Below are positions 44,621-55,490 of a DNA stretch of 64,000 bases, piece by piece. Made by a program: the position numbers and the translations under genes. Origin of the DNA: Ambrosia x helenae. Lineage: Eukaryota; Streptophyta; Magnoliopsida; Asterales; Asteraceae. The stretch lies in assembly GCA_030844895.1 (NCBI GenBank), contig CM061232.1, positions 88,787,769 through 88,851,768 of the forward strand, in the 5' to 3' direction. The notes under the pieces are model-generated. The model had not been told where the DNA came from and searched no databases. It worked only from the letters and a program-made list of their open reading frames with translations. Within the stretch, counting starts at the first letter, position 1, and each line of letters begins with the position of its first letter.

Positions 44621-44636
44621 TTGGCTCTGATACCAA
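44621..44636 (-). other. Primer-binding site of Tekay-2
   Basis: TTGGTATCAGAGCCAA on minus, two bases inside the 5' LTR; initiator tRNA-Met type. Confidence 0.9.
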
Positions 44637-44638
44637 TC

Positions 44639-47600
44639 TGTCACACCCTCAAAATCCACTTGCGGAGTTTTACCGCGAGGCGCATGACAAACCAGGATCC
44701 AAACCAACGATCACAATAAACAAGTCTAAATGTATATAAATGCAATTTCAACACAAAGTTTAAAATCCCGTTTACAGCGGAAGCTTATTCAAAACAGTAT
44801 CTCAAAAATGAAACAATAGTTCAAGGTTTATAAGACCATGCAACCCTAGTTAGACGCCGTGCAGACGCGTGCGCCCTAGTCCAGTCGTGCTACCTTAGCG
44901 ACCTGAGAAAACATGTAAAAGTTTACGTCAGCACAAAAATGCTGGTGAGTTTACAGGTTTTGTATCCAAGTACCAAGTCAACCTGTCCATACTATAACAA
45001 ATCGAAAACCAGTATACGCTAGCTAGGCGTACGTTTTGTTACTACCACGATTGGAAAACCATTACTAACTCGAATACCAGATGTTGTGCCCGAAAAGTAC
45101 CAGTTGTTCCTGTTGTTCCTGTTTGAGACAATATGCACTCGCCCGGCCCTCCAAGCCGACGAGCGGGGTTGGTCACTCCCAATAGCGCTATTCACATTTC
45201 CCCGTTGTGCAAACCCGCACATTCATGGTTCCCCCCGGGACTTCCAAAGATCGTGTAGTACACAATAAAAACCCATAGTATGACAGTAGTTACCAAATAA
45301 TCGTTTTAACACATGTTTTCTCCCCCGAAAGTATAAAACCAGTTTAAAAGAGGGGCCGTAAACTCACCTTAAGTTGCGTTACTCCTTAACCCGAGTAAAC
45401 TCAGCTGCTATGCTAGTCCCGTAAGCGGCGACCTAACATATGACAGTTACAAGTACTTAGACTAATAACCCGCAGGTTAATTAGTCCCTAAATGTCCAGA
45501 CCATAACCAAGTTCGTTTGAAAACACCGTGACTGTTTAACTGACCCAAAGTACAAGACTCGACATCCCATTGGTGACCCGAGACTCCCCGTGTTATGTTT
45601 ACGCTCTAAAACATACAATAACGCAATCACACTTAACATACGTTAACGCACAACAAGTTATATGTAACACCCCGATGTGTTACGGGTCTCCTAAACGGGT
45701 CGGGTCGGACCCAACCACCCGATTAGGGAATAAAATATTCCAGTTCGAATCTCGCGGCTAACCGGTTCAACCGAATATAGAAATAATAATTATTGGATTA
45801 TTATTGTCTCGGTTAAACGCTCGTTACCTGTTAATTAAAACGCCGTCAAACGTTTTATTTAGCATTTATACTCGTTGCCAAATACCCGCGTTTCAGTAAT
45901 TATCCCTGTGACCAAACACCCCTCTATTTTAAATCCCTTTATAAACCACCCTCTTCCCTAAACTCTCGCTACTCTCTCTCTAGTTATACAGATTATACAC
46001 ACACACATATGTGTGTGAGATGAAGTTCACCGGTCACAACCACACCACCTCCGGCCGCTAGAGCCGCCGGAACCACCACCGGCACCGGCCTCCTCTTCTT
46101 CCTCCTTTCCGGAAAACAGATAACACCCACGAGAGCAGCAAGGGCCTGAGAACCATGGCAGCGCTGCTGCCTCTGTGTTCCAGTCACCCCTGCCGCGTCT
46201 TCTTTTCCGGTCATCACCACCACCGCCGCCGTAGGTGTCTTCTTCCCGGCCGCTACCCTCTTCTCCGGTAAGTACAAACCCTTGTTCTTGGAGGTTGAGG
46301 TTAAGACAGTCACCCCGGCTGGTGACTGTTAACCGTAATCGCTAAGATCAACCTTGTTCCTTTATAAGTTTTGATAACCGGATATGTTCAGATGTTTGTT
46401 ACTATCGTCGGGTTAATAATTCACATCAGAATCAGACCTGTTTGATAAACAATCAGTACCGTGTCTTCCTGTTTGTGCTCGGGACCCGTCCCTATGTCGG
46501 GTTGGAGTATATCTGACCAATCCTTTGAAGTATATGTTGTTACCGATTGGGTTCCGATGGATATTCTGGTCATTATTCTAATATTATTCCGGCATGTGTC
46601 CGATTCATATACATAGGTGTATGTTTTGGGTATAAGGTGTTTAGTATCATTTGATTATTGAGTTATATAGTCGATTGATTATTAACACATCTTATGTTAT
46701 GTTTGGCGATTAGGTATCAAATATGGAACGGGTTCGTTATCCGGTGCTATATAAATTCCGGTCATGTTCCGTAATAAAAACGGTAAGGTTCGGTTACTAT
46801 TATATCCGAATGGTTGATGGGTTATAATCTAATAATCTATTGACTAATATAAGGATTTTGCGTGATTACGAGGTACCGTTAACCGTATCAAGGAATTAGA
46901 GTCGTTACCGAGTCGACTCAGTGACTCGGTCAACAACCGGAATAGAACACGGTTCCAAGGACTAGACGAGGATTATTATAATTATAAGAATTATATATAT
47001 AATACGAATAACGTACGGGCTTGATAATAATAATAAGAGAATAATAAACATATATAAAATATATATGTTTATATATACAAGATTCGATATATAAAATGAT
47101 ATACTAGACTCGGGTTTAGAAGTGTCTAGAGTTCTTTTAGGTTCGCGTGCCAAGCTGTAATGGCCAGCTTTATTTCTTTTTGCCTAGGAAGACCAAACCC
47201 CGAGTTTAGGACTATCTAATATATATCAGATTCTATATATATATAAATTATATATATGATATATATCCTAAGTATTACAATCTAACAAGTCTTACGCGTA
47301 AAACGTATCCATATATATAGAACATATAATTGTAATAAGAAGATTTGCAGAAGATTATACGCAAATCGGTGAGTATCGTGAACTCCCCACTTTTACTGTT
47401 TTATTAAGTGTTTTTGGGGGAATACATGTCATTTGTTAAAATCAGAATTGCTTTACATAAAACAATTATTAAAAGAAGTATGATGGGGACATAGAAACAA
47501 CGAGGACAGTACTGGACGGTATCCGCCATTTCCTTTCTTGCACCAACTAGAGGGCAGGAACCAGTCGATACAAGTATTTATCACAAATAGAGTGGTACCA

Positions 47601-49632
47601 ATAGGAATGGCACATGATAGAATTGGGATATGATTGAATGGATGTATAATAGAGTTGGCTATATAGAATATATTTTCCCCTTCAGAATTATAAATGTAAA
47701 GCATGTTTATGAAAGAATGTTTATGAAAGAATGTTTATGAAAGAATGTTTATAAAAGAATGTTTATAAAAGAATGTTTTATATAAAAGAATTATAAATAA
47801 ACGAATTGGCCATTCACTTTATAAAATACACGACCTCACCAACTTTATGTTGACAGAAACTATTTTTGACATGTGTTCAGGTAACCCAACAGATATGATG
47901 ACATGGATCCTGAAAAGACTAAAGACTGTTATTACCCGAATTCCGCTGCGTAGCTCCGATTACCCGACCCGACGACCCGGCCACGTCAGGCAGGGTCGTT
48001 ACATTATAGCACATAGTTCACGTATCACCGAATTACATCCAAACATATGTTACCAAGTTATTATATATGTTACGAGGTTCCTAGCATGTCACTACATGTC
48101 AAATCGGGTCTCGGAATGCTAATTTACACTTACAGCAGCAGTACACGCGATTAGGAAGCGTAAACTAGCATTTAGGACTGATTGCATATAAAAACTAGCA
48201 ATTAGGGCTAATTGCATGTAAAAACTAGCAATTAGGGCTGATTGCATGTAAAAACTAGCAATTAGGGCTAATTGCATGTAAAAACTAGCAATTAGGGCTA
48301 ATCGCCCCTAAGGTCACACGAGTAGGCCTAATCGCATGAGTTATAGGCGATTAGCACCCTACTCGCCTATAACATAGGCGATTAGCACCCTACTCGCCTA
48401 TAACATAGGCGATTAGCAAGGCTACTCGCCTGTAACCTTGCTGCTCCGGTTTTTCGCGCGTTTAACGCTCCAAATCAGATCCAGAACGTGTGTAACCACC
48501 CAATATCATCCCAAACACTATCCTAAACATGTTTCAACCAAAACCCTTCGTTTTGCCTCGTATTATCAGCCCTGCATGCAATCACGTAATCCAAACACCA
48601 TTCACATAGCATGCAATCATCATACTAACATGCATAACAATAACCCTAAGAATCAATTACTCAGATATTATCATCATAACATTAATATTATTCTGATTTA
48701 ACCTAATAACATGTTAATCCATCATTATGAATCATAAAAACCCTAGCTTTCTAATCATAAACACCCATAACACATGTATACTAGTTAGAATCCGATTAAC
48801 AACCCTTATTAATGATTTTCAGAAAGCTTTTTCGTTTTAGAACAGGTCTGGACCATTAGGGATTGATTAAAAACGTTTATAAAGATTCATGGATGGAAAC
48901 CAAACCTTAGAATTGTGAAAGAATGAAGGATTATGCTTGAATCCTTGTGTTTTGATCAAAAATCGCGTTCCAGAGGTTGTGTGTGTGTTGGGGCAGGTTA
49001 TGGGACGACTAGGGTTTGTATAATGAAGTTTATGAGGTCAAGTATGGTATTTATAGTCGTTTTTAGTCGTCCAGCACGTAACTAGCGATTATGCAGCCCT
49101 TACACGCGATTAGGGAGGCTAATCGCATGAATGTTCACACGATTAGGCCTAATCGCCCCTTCCATCACACGAGTAGGCTTCTACTCGCCCCAATGGTTGC
49201 CTACTCGCCTCCCCTATGGGCGATTAGGCTTCCTAATCGCCTATAGGGGTTAGTTTCGTGTGTTTTGCGCGTTAAACCCCGTTTTAACATATGTTAACAC
49301 ATATTAACGTACCAACAAGTCACATAATGATTGTAAACACATAACACAAGTAAATACACATATTCACACTCGTTCACCAATTCCCGGGACTCGAGACTCG
49401 TATGTTCCGTATGCCCTGACGATTCTACAAATCATCACCGTTTGTACACTTGGTTAAGGACCGACATCTAATGAACCTCTAGACCAACATCCAATGATCC
49501 TCTAGACTAAACCGATAGTTCCCGAACCATAACCCGACTTAACTAACCCAGTTAAGTACAATATACGCGTGACTCGCTAAGGTAGACTTTCATCTAGACA
49601 ACGTTGTTAACCAGAATTTGCCGAGTGTCACA
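44639..49632 (-). repeat. 5' LTR of Tekay-2, interrupted
   Basis: Parts 44639-45662 and 48004-49632, matching 36635-39282 almost base for base. The interruption is the solo LTR 45663-48003 plus one copy of TTATA. Confidence 0.94.
45663..48003 (+). mobile_element. Solo LTR of a third Tekay-related family, nested in Tekay-2
   Basis: 2341 bp, TGTAACACCCC to GTCGTTACA, TSD TTATA at 45658-45662 and 48004-48008. Plus orientation is supported by a TATA-like CTTTATAAACC (about 45938), a GTAAGT donor-like site (46268-46273) and the stretch CTCACCAAC...ATGTTGACA...CATGTGTTCAGG (about 47835-47881), which is also present near the 3' end of the Tekay-1 LTR. The tRNA-like modules of the other solo LTRs were not found. 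A GA/AT-rich tract and a short GAATGTTTATGAAA tandem repeat are at 47700-47790. Confidence 0.85.
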
Positions 49633-50323
49633 CATGGTATAAGGAACAAATCTTTAATGCATAAAGGTTTTAATACATAAACACACACACACACAAAGCT
49701 CACTCTCTCTCACACGCCTGCACACTCTTTCTCTTCCCCAACTAACAACCCCCACTGCACCTCCACCACTGGCTCACCACCACCATCCACCCCCACGACA
49801 CCTCCACCCCACCGCCAAGCCACCCTCACCTCACCTCACCACCACCACCTGCACACACAATTTCTCCCTCACCCTACGATCACTGCACCATAAAACCACC
49901 ACCTTCACCACTACTTGCTTCACCGGGACAGCCACCCACCTCCCGCCACATTGCTCCACCTCGATCAAAACCCTAATCCTTAAATAGATTTCAAATCTGA
50001 CCTGAACCTTAGGCCACATCATCATCTTCCCTGTTTGAAGCCCTAGTAGTAATGGCGGTGACAGTGGTCTTGTTTGGTAGTTTTGGTGCTTTGATCTGGT
50101 GGTGGTTGTGGTCTGGTCCGACTGTTGGGTGGTTTGATCTGGGGTAGTTGTGTTATGTTCTGGCGGTTGTTGTGTTTTGGTCTGGAGACGGTGGTGGTAG
50201 TTATGATGATATGGTCCGATGGTGGTGTTGGTTTGGTCAGGCGATGGTAGTGGTTGTTGTCTGTAAAGAAGAGAAAATAAGGGGATGAAGAAAGAGATGT
50301 TTGAGTAGGGAGAGATGGTGGGG

Positions 50324-50325
<2 letters not shown>

Positions 50326-50385
<60 letters not shown>

Positions 50386-50387
50386 TT
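50326..50387. repeat. (ATT)n microsatellite
   Basis: About 20 uninterrupted ATT units. Confidence 0.95.
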
Positions 50388-50524
50388 GTTTTATAAATTA
50401 CAAGGGTATTTTTGCCTTTTCATAAAAAAGCTAACAGAATTTATTGACGGAATCACAAAACATGACTTAAAGAGTTGCAAAACTAAAACTTATATTAAAA
50501 ATCAAAATGTTGGACTCAAAGTAG

Positions 50525-50950
50525 ACAAGTACAAAAAAAAAAACCGTTTTTTGAACCCGATTCGAAAAAAAAACCGGTAAGCGGTTTGGAAGAAACCGGT
50601 TTTTACTGAAACCGGTCTGAACCCGATTCGAAAGGTCGGTCCTAGGAGCGGTTTGATGTTTTGATGGTTGGAGTGGTTTGAAAACCGGTTTGGGAGAAGA
50701 ACCGGTTTGGGAAAAAAACCGGTTTGAGGTAAAAAAAAAAAAAAACTGTAATTTCATGGGTATTTGGGTCCTTGACACCCGGTTTGAGAAAAAACAACCG
50801 GTTTTGGAACCGGTTCCAACCGTTTTGACGTACGGGGTTTTTTTGTACTAGAAACCGGTTCTTAAACCGGACCGGTTTTTAAAAAAAAAACCGATTTCAT
50901 TTCCATCACCAAGAACCGGTTCGGTTCTTAAACCGGTTTGTCCATCTCTA
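50525..50950. mobile_element. AACCGGTT-rich mobile repeat, 426 bp
   Basis: Bounded by an 11-bp TSD, ACTCAAAGTAG, at 50514-50524 and 50951-50961. The inside is a run of AACCGGTTT, GAACCGG and poly(A)/poly(T) variants with many AACCGGTT palindromes and no coding. Ends are ACAAGTACAAAA and TCCATCTCTA. The length of the TSD suggests target-primed insertion or an unusual DNA element. Similar tracts lie at 2890-3075 and 33355-33500. Confidence 0.65.
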
Positions 50951-50961
50951 ACTCAAAGTAG

Positions 50962-51991
50962 TTATATTATTCTTAAATGCTTTGTAGAGTACAACCTCCC
51001 AATAGCCAGTCACCGAATCTTACAATCCATCCTCCTCCGGCAGCGTATTCATCAACAGTTACCTTATTGGATATTCGATTGACTTAAGGTTTCAGAATAA
51101 GTTAGATGTATTGAGATAAAGTTTTATTTGTTGTACATGATTCTTTGTTGAAAATAATAGGTCTCTAATTCCAATTTTATTACTAGTTATAATATACAAT
51201 GTATTTTATCATCTTGCATAAGTATTGTGCAGGATGTTGACTCGTTGACATGGCGTCGTTGACATGGCGTGGATGCCTGATTGTAGCTGACTGGACAAGC
51301 TTACTGGACTATTGCAACTGAATGGACTCTGGACTCATGATGCTGTTTTGAGTAGAGTTTGGGCTCAACATGCTTGGAGAATAAGGATTGATTTAGGCTC
51401 AGTAGATGGATTAGCTGGAGATGGGCTTATTGCATCAGGAGGTTGGATATATGGGCTCAGCTATGGGTTCAGTTGTTCACCCAAGGCCCAAAGGCTTTAG
51501 TTGGTGAAGATGATATAAACAAAACATATCAAGTTTCTAGAGTCTTCGGATGACTGAGGAGATTATTATTCCTCACAAAAACTCCTTTCTCTCTCTATTA
51601 TTGAGGAGATATTATTTCGGTGTTATTCTTGTTATCAAATCAACCCTCTATATCCCTTATCTCTTGTTTTTCTTTCGTTTAGTTCCAGGCGATCAGGGTT
51701 TCATCATTTCATATATTGATCCAGGGAAGACTATTATTGTTCTTGTTATCTAATCAGACCCTCTTGATTACAGATCTTGTCTAGGGTTGAGTATAAACAG
51801 ATAAGTGTTGTTTTTTGTGCGTGTGAGGTCTGGTTTTGTAATCGTTTGAGTGTAGTGTCTGTTGGTTTAGGTTGATAGGGTATTTCCTTGTATTTTATTT
51901 GATTTGGTGAATAAATGGAAGTTTTATGTTTTGATATCATGTTCTTGACACTTGGTTAATAATAAAAGTTGTTTTCTGGAAATAGTCAGCC
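50962..51991. other. Upstream region of the GRAS gene
   Basis: No gene seen. 51620-51760 contains two diverged copies of a CTTGTTATC(A/T)AATCA-CCCTC stretch, which could be a decayed LTR or part of a 5' UTR. The last 200 bp are T-rich leader-like sequence. A promoter could not be pinned down. Confidence 0.45.
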
Positions 51992-54091
51992 ATGGATAGT
52001 GGATTATCCAATCTGTCGGATCAAAATATTGTAGAGGCAGTGAGTTTAGACGGCTTGTTTACAGATTCGAATCTTGTACAACAACCACCACCTACCAGGT
52101 TGCCTGATACTCAAGGAGATGTTAACGAGGAATCTGAGTTTAGTGATTTAGTTCTTAACTATATAAACCAGATGCTTATGGAAGAAGATATAGAAGACCA
52201 AAACTCTACTATGTTTCAAGAGTCTGCTGCTCTTCAAGCTGCTGAAATGTCTTTTTATAATGTTCTTCTGCCTAATGATCAACAGAAATCTGTGTACAAT
52301 ATTCAACATCTAGATCAAGGGCAACTTCAAAATAATGGTCAAGATCAAGAGACGGTTGCCGTGGAATCGTTAAATATTCAAGATCAAGATCTTGCTGAAG
52401 AATTCCTACCTTCTTTTGACATTGGCAGGTCTAGTGATATTAGTGAATCTTCTCTTTTACCAAATACATTGATCAGCTTTGATTCGCGGTCTGGATTTCA
52501 TCCATCTTACGGCTTGTTTAACAGTACTAGAAATATCTTTGATGGATTCCTCTATTCGCCTGTGAGTATTTTAACTTCTCCGGATAGGCAATTACAAAAT
52601 GGTATCGATGAAGCTAGTATGTTTAGTCCGAATGGTAGGATCATAGATTTTAAAGGCACAGGTGTCTTGGATCAAACAAAGGAGACGCAAAATGAAGTTA
52701 GCTTCATCCGGGATGGATCAAGAGGAAAAAAGAACCTTTTTTACGAAGATCTTGTTGAGGATGGACGAAGTTTCAAGCAATCTGCAGTTTATACTGAGCC
52801 ACCTGTGAGTTCTAAGATGTTTGATGATGTGTTGCTATGTGGTGGACCCAAAACTCATCCTTTTCAATGTGATTTCGTTTGCAAAAAAGTACGCGATTAA
52901 AGGCCAACCTAAGGGATGTAATGGGGTTAAAGCCCGTGCGAAGAAACAAAATGAAACGGTGGATTTACGGACGCTTTTGAGCTTATGTGCACAATCGGTT
53001 TCCATCAATGACCAAAGGGGTGCAACGGATCTACTGAAACGGATAAGAGAGCATGCGTCACCCACAGGTGACGGAATGCAAAGGTTGGCCCATTACTTTT
53101 CTGCCGGGCTTGAAGCCCGTATGGCCGGGTTTGGAACCCGAATCTACAAAGACCTTCTTTCTATACCCACATCAGCTGTTGATGTGTTGAAAGCATACCA
53201 TTTATTCCTAGGGTGCTTCCCTTTTACCAAAATTTCCCATTTTGTTTCAAACAAGACTATTATGTCTATAGCCAAAAACAAAACAAAATTGCACATTATA
53301 GATTTTGGAATTCTTCATGGGTTCCAATGGCCCTGCCTTATACAACAACTTTCAACTAGGCCGGTGGGCCACCCGAGCTTCGAATCACTGGGATCGACTT
53401 CCCATGTCCTGGCTTCCGACCCACCCAACGGGTTGAAGAGACAGGGCAACGATTAGCAAACTATGCTGAAACGTTTGGTGTTCGGTTTAAGTTCAAATCC
53501 ATTGCCCAAAAATGGGAAACAATCGAAATCGAGGATCTTGAGCTTGATAAGGATGAAACACTTGTTGTAAATTGTGGTTATAGGTTTAGAAACTTGCTTG
53601 ATGAAACAGTCATGGTGGATAGTCCAAGGAAAAGAGTGTTGCATCTTATTAGGAAAATGAATCCAGAAATCTTTATACATGGGATCGTTAACGGGTCATA
53701 CGGTGTCCCTTTCTTTCTGACAAGGTTTAGGGAGGCTTTGTTTTTCTTTTCGTCTTTGTTTGATATGCTTGATGCGACCGTTGACCGTTTGACAGAAGGA
53801 AGAATGCTGATTGAGAAAACAATGTGGGGACGCGAGGGGATGAATGTTATAGCGTGTGAAGATGGTGAGAGGATTGAACGACCCGAGACTTATAAGCAAT
53901 GGCAGGTTAGGACTCAACGGGCAGGGTTTCGCCAAGTGGCGTTTGATAAAGAAATCGTGAAGAAGGCTAAAGATAGAGGGACTTCTGATTACCATAAAGA
54001 TTTTCTCATCGATGAAGATGGTTATTGGATGTTGCAGGGATGGAAAGGGCGTGTTCTATATGCGATTTCTTCATGGAAACCGGCTTGCTGA
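51992..54091 (+). CDS. GRAS transcription factor (SCL14/SCL9 type), frame disrupted twice
   Basis: GRAS proteins regulate transcription in stress, detoxification and development; the SCL14/SCL9/SCL33 group works with TGA bZIP factors. The N-terminal acidic region is typical of this group: DLVLNYINQMLMEED and a FQESAALQAAEMSFY block (about residues 50-90). The GRAS domain starts near 52966 with VDLRTLLSLCAQSV, has MQRLAHYFSAGLEARM, the VHIID-equivalent LHIIDFG (about 53295), the PFYRE-equivalent region around FFLTRFREALFF (about 53710) and a C-terminal SAW part ending WKGRVLYAISSWKP. It is intronless, about 700 residues, normal for the group. Two frame changes are seen: an apparent +1 near 52820-52890 (A-run) and an apparent one-base loss near 53365 (G/C-run), which returns to the first frame. 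Either it is a recent pseudogene or the assembly has two indel errors. Confidence 0.88.
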
Positions 54092-54315
54092 CCATGTTTT
54101 GTTCTAAAATCGAAGATCATGGCTTGCTTTTCTAGCTGGACAAGTTATTGATTCATTAGAAAAACATGATTATGTGCACTGTTACATTGAGAGTGTCTGA
54201 ATACATTGACTGAATTTGAGAATGGTATGCTTCATTATCTCAGTATGTTAATTGCACAAGATGTCAATAGCATGCGGATTACATGCCTATAGCTGCTTAG
54301 TGTATGAGCTTGTTA

Positions 54316-54437
54316 GTTTATAGTTATTATTGCTTGTTGGATTGATCTAATTTACTTATATCATCACCATGTAATTAGTTTATAGTTATTATTGCTTGTT
54401 GGATTGATCTAATTTACTTTTATCATCACCATGTAAT
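54316..54437 (+). repeat. Tandem duplication of about 61 bp downstream of the GRAS gene
   Basis: Two nearly identical copies of a unit containing ATTGCTTGTTGGATTGATC, differing by one base. Confidence 0.85.
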
Positions 54438-55439
54438 TTAAGTTACACGAGGCGTTTCAGTTAAATTAGTTGTAAGTTGCAATCAATATTATCAATTATA
54501 CTATGTGTTTTGGTCCGCGAGCGAGTAGCCGTGAGCCACAAACCAATCCACGTGGATCGATTGAACCACAACACCCATAAGTGAATGCTGGCGCGAGCGA
54601 GTAGACGCTAGCATACTCGCGTGTGCTAGCGAAGAGAATTCGACCGTTGGCTAACGGCTAGTTTTGACTATTTATAAAAAAAATAATAATTTTTTATTTT
54701 TAATTTAGCTAGTAATATCATAAATAATAATGAAGATGTTGTGAATGTAAGCGATATTCAAGAAAAGAACAATATTGTGGTTACTCAAGATAAGGTGAGT
54801 CCTATTTTTCTTAGGCGTTGTATACATCCCAAGCATTCTACAGGTGGACTCTAACACGGTGTTCCCGAGTTTCATTTAACAAAAGAAAAGAAGGGATTTG
54901 GAAGGATGTCAAGAAAACATCGTGTTCCACAGTTTTTTTAAGGAGAGAAGGGAAAGGAAGTGGAAGGAAAATTTTGGTTAATTTCTTTCACATCTCATCC
55001 TTCCAAATTGTAGAGATTTGAAAGGAAATCATTTTTTAAACATAAAACCCTCACTTTTCTTTTCCTTTCCTTCCAACTCGGAAACATGCTAGTTAATTAA
55101 ATATTTCTTTTCTACTCCCTCTCTTTTCTCTCGTTTACCCGGAGGGAGGGGGGGGGGGGGGGGGGGGGAGGGGCGTGCCATGTGAAACTTGTGAGACCCG
55201 TGTGTGAATGGTGAAAATTGTGAGGAGTGGAAAGGGGGGGGGGGAAGGAAATAATATTATATTATGTTAAAGTTAAAAAATCTGACCAATCAAAACCCTC
55301 CACCTCTTTTCAAGACCCCCCCCCCCCCCCGCCCACTCCGTTTAGTCTAAAGATAAATTGAAATACTACATAAACACGGTGGGTTAGACTATGTGGGATG
55401 GCATGCAACGGTTACTAGCAAACTATTAAAGTCAAACAA
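54438..55439. other. Intergenic with decayed repeat and G/C homopolymers
   Basis: 54490-54670 has repeated GCGAGCGAGTAG and CTAGCG-type sequence, probably from a DNA transposon but with no ends defined. 54830-55110 has GGAAGGA/TCCTTCC-type imperfect inverted sequence. 55149-55170 is an almost pure G run, 55235-55244 a shorter one, and 55315-55330 a C run. No gene. Confidence 0.5.
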
Positions 55440-55490
55440 TAAGAGCATTCACAGTAGATGCTTCATAATAGTGTGAGGGGGGTCTCTATA

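Larger units (their letters stand above)
36635..49632 (-). mobile_element. Tekay-2: complete Ty3/gypsy chromovirus with a nested solo LTR
   Basis: TSD CATGG at 36630-36634 and 49633-49637. LTRs are 36635-39282 (2648 bp) and 44639-49632. The right one measures exactly 2648 bp once the nested solo LTR (45663-48003) and one TSD copy are removed. By eye the two LTRs differ at only a handful of positions, so insertion is recent. The gag-pol frame is open apart from one predicted intron; primer-binding site and purine tract are present. It belongs to the same chromovirus lineage as Tekay-1 but has unrelated LTR sequence. It appears capable of autonomous movement. Confidence 0.94.
36435..50960. mobile_element. 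Second element with long inverted ends, interrupted by Tekay-2
   Basis: 36450-36610 and 50395-50524 (continuing after 50961) are diverged inverted repeats: AACTATTTGAGTTCAAAG on the left corresponds to the complement of GGACTCAAAGTAG on the right, and further blocks follow in order. After removal of Tekay-2 (36635-49632) and the repeat at 50525-50950, the element is roughly 1.1 kb. Inside are a CT/CCACC-rich stretch (49690-49960) and an (ATT)n run (50326-50387). No transposase and no TSD were found. Confidence 0.4.

Noticed and set aside
46962..47153. Transmembrane-like 63-codon ORF
   Set aside because: It is AT-rich sequence inside the solo LTR; hydrophobicity follows from base composition.
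51230..51800. Solo LTR upstream of the GRAS gene
   Set aside because: A TGTTGAC start and repeated CTTGTTATC(A/T)AATCA were noticed, but no convincing end or TSD.
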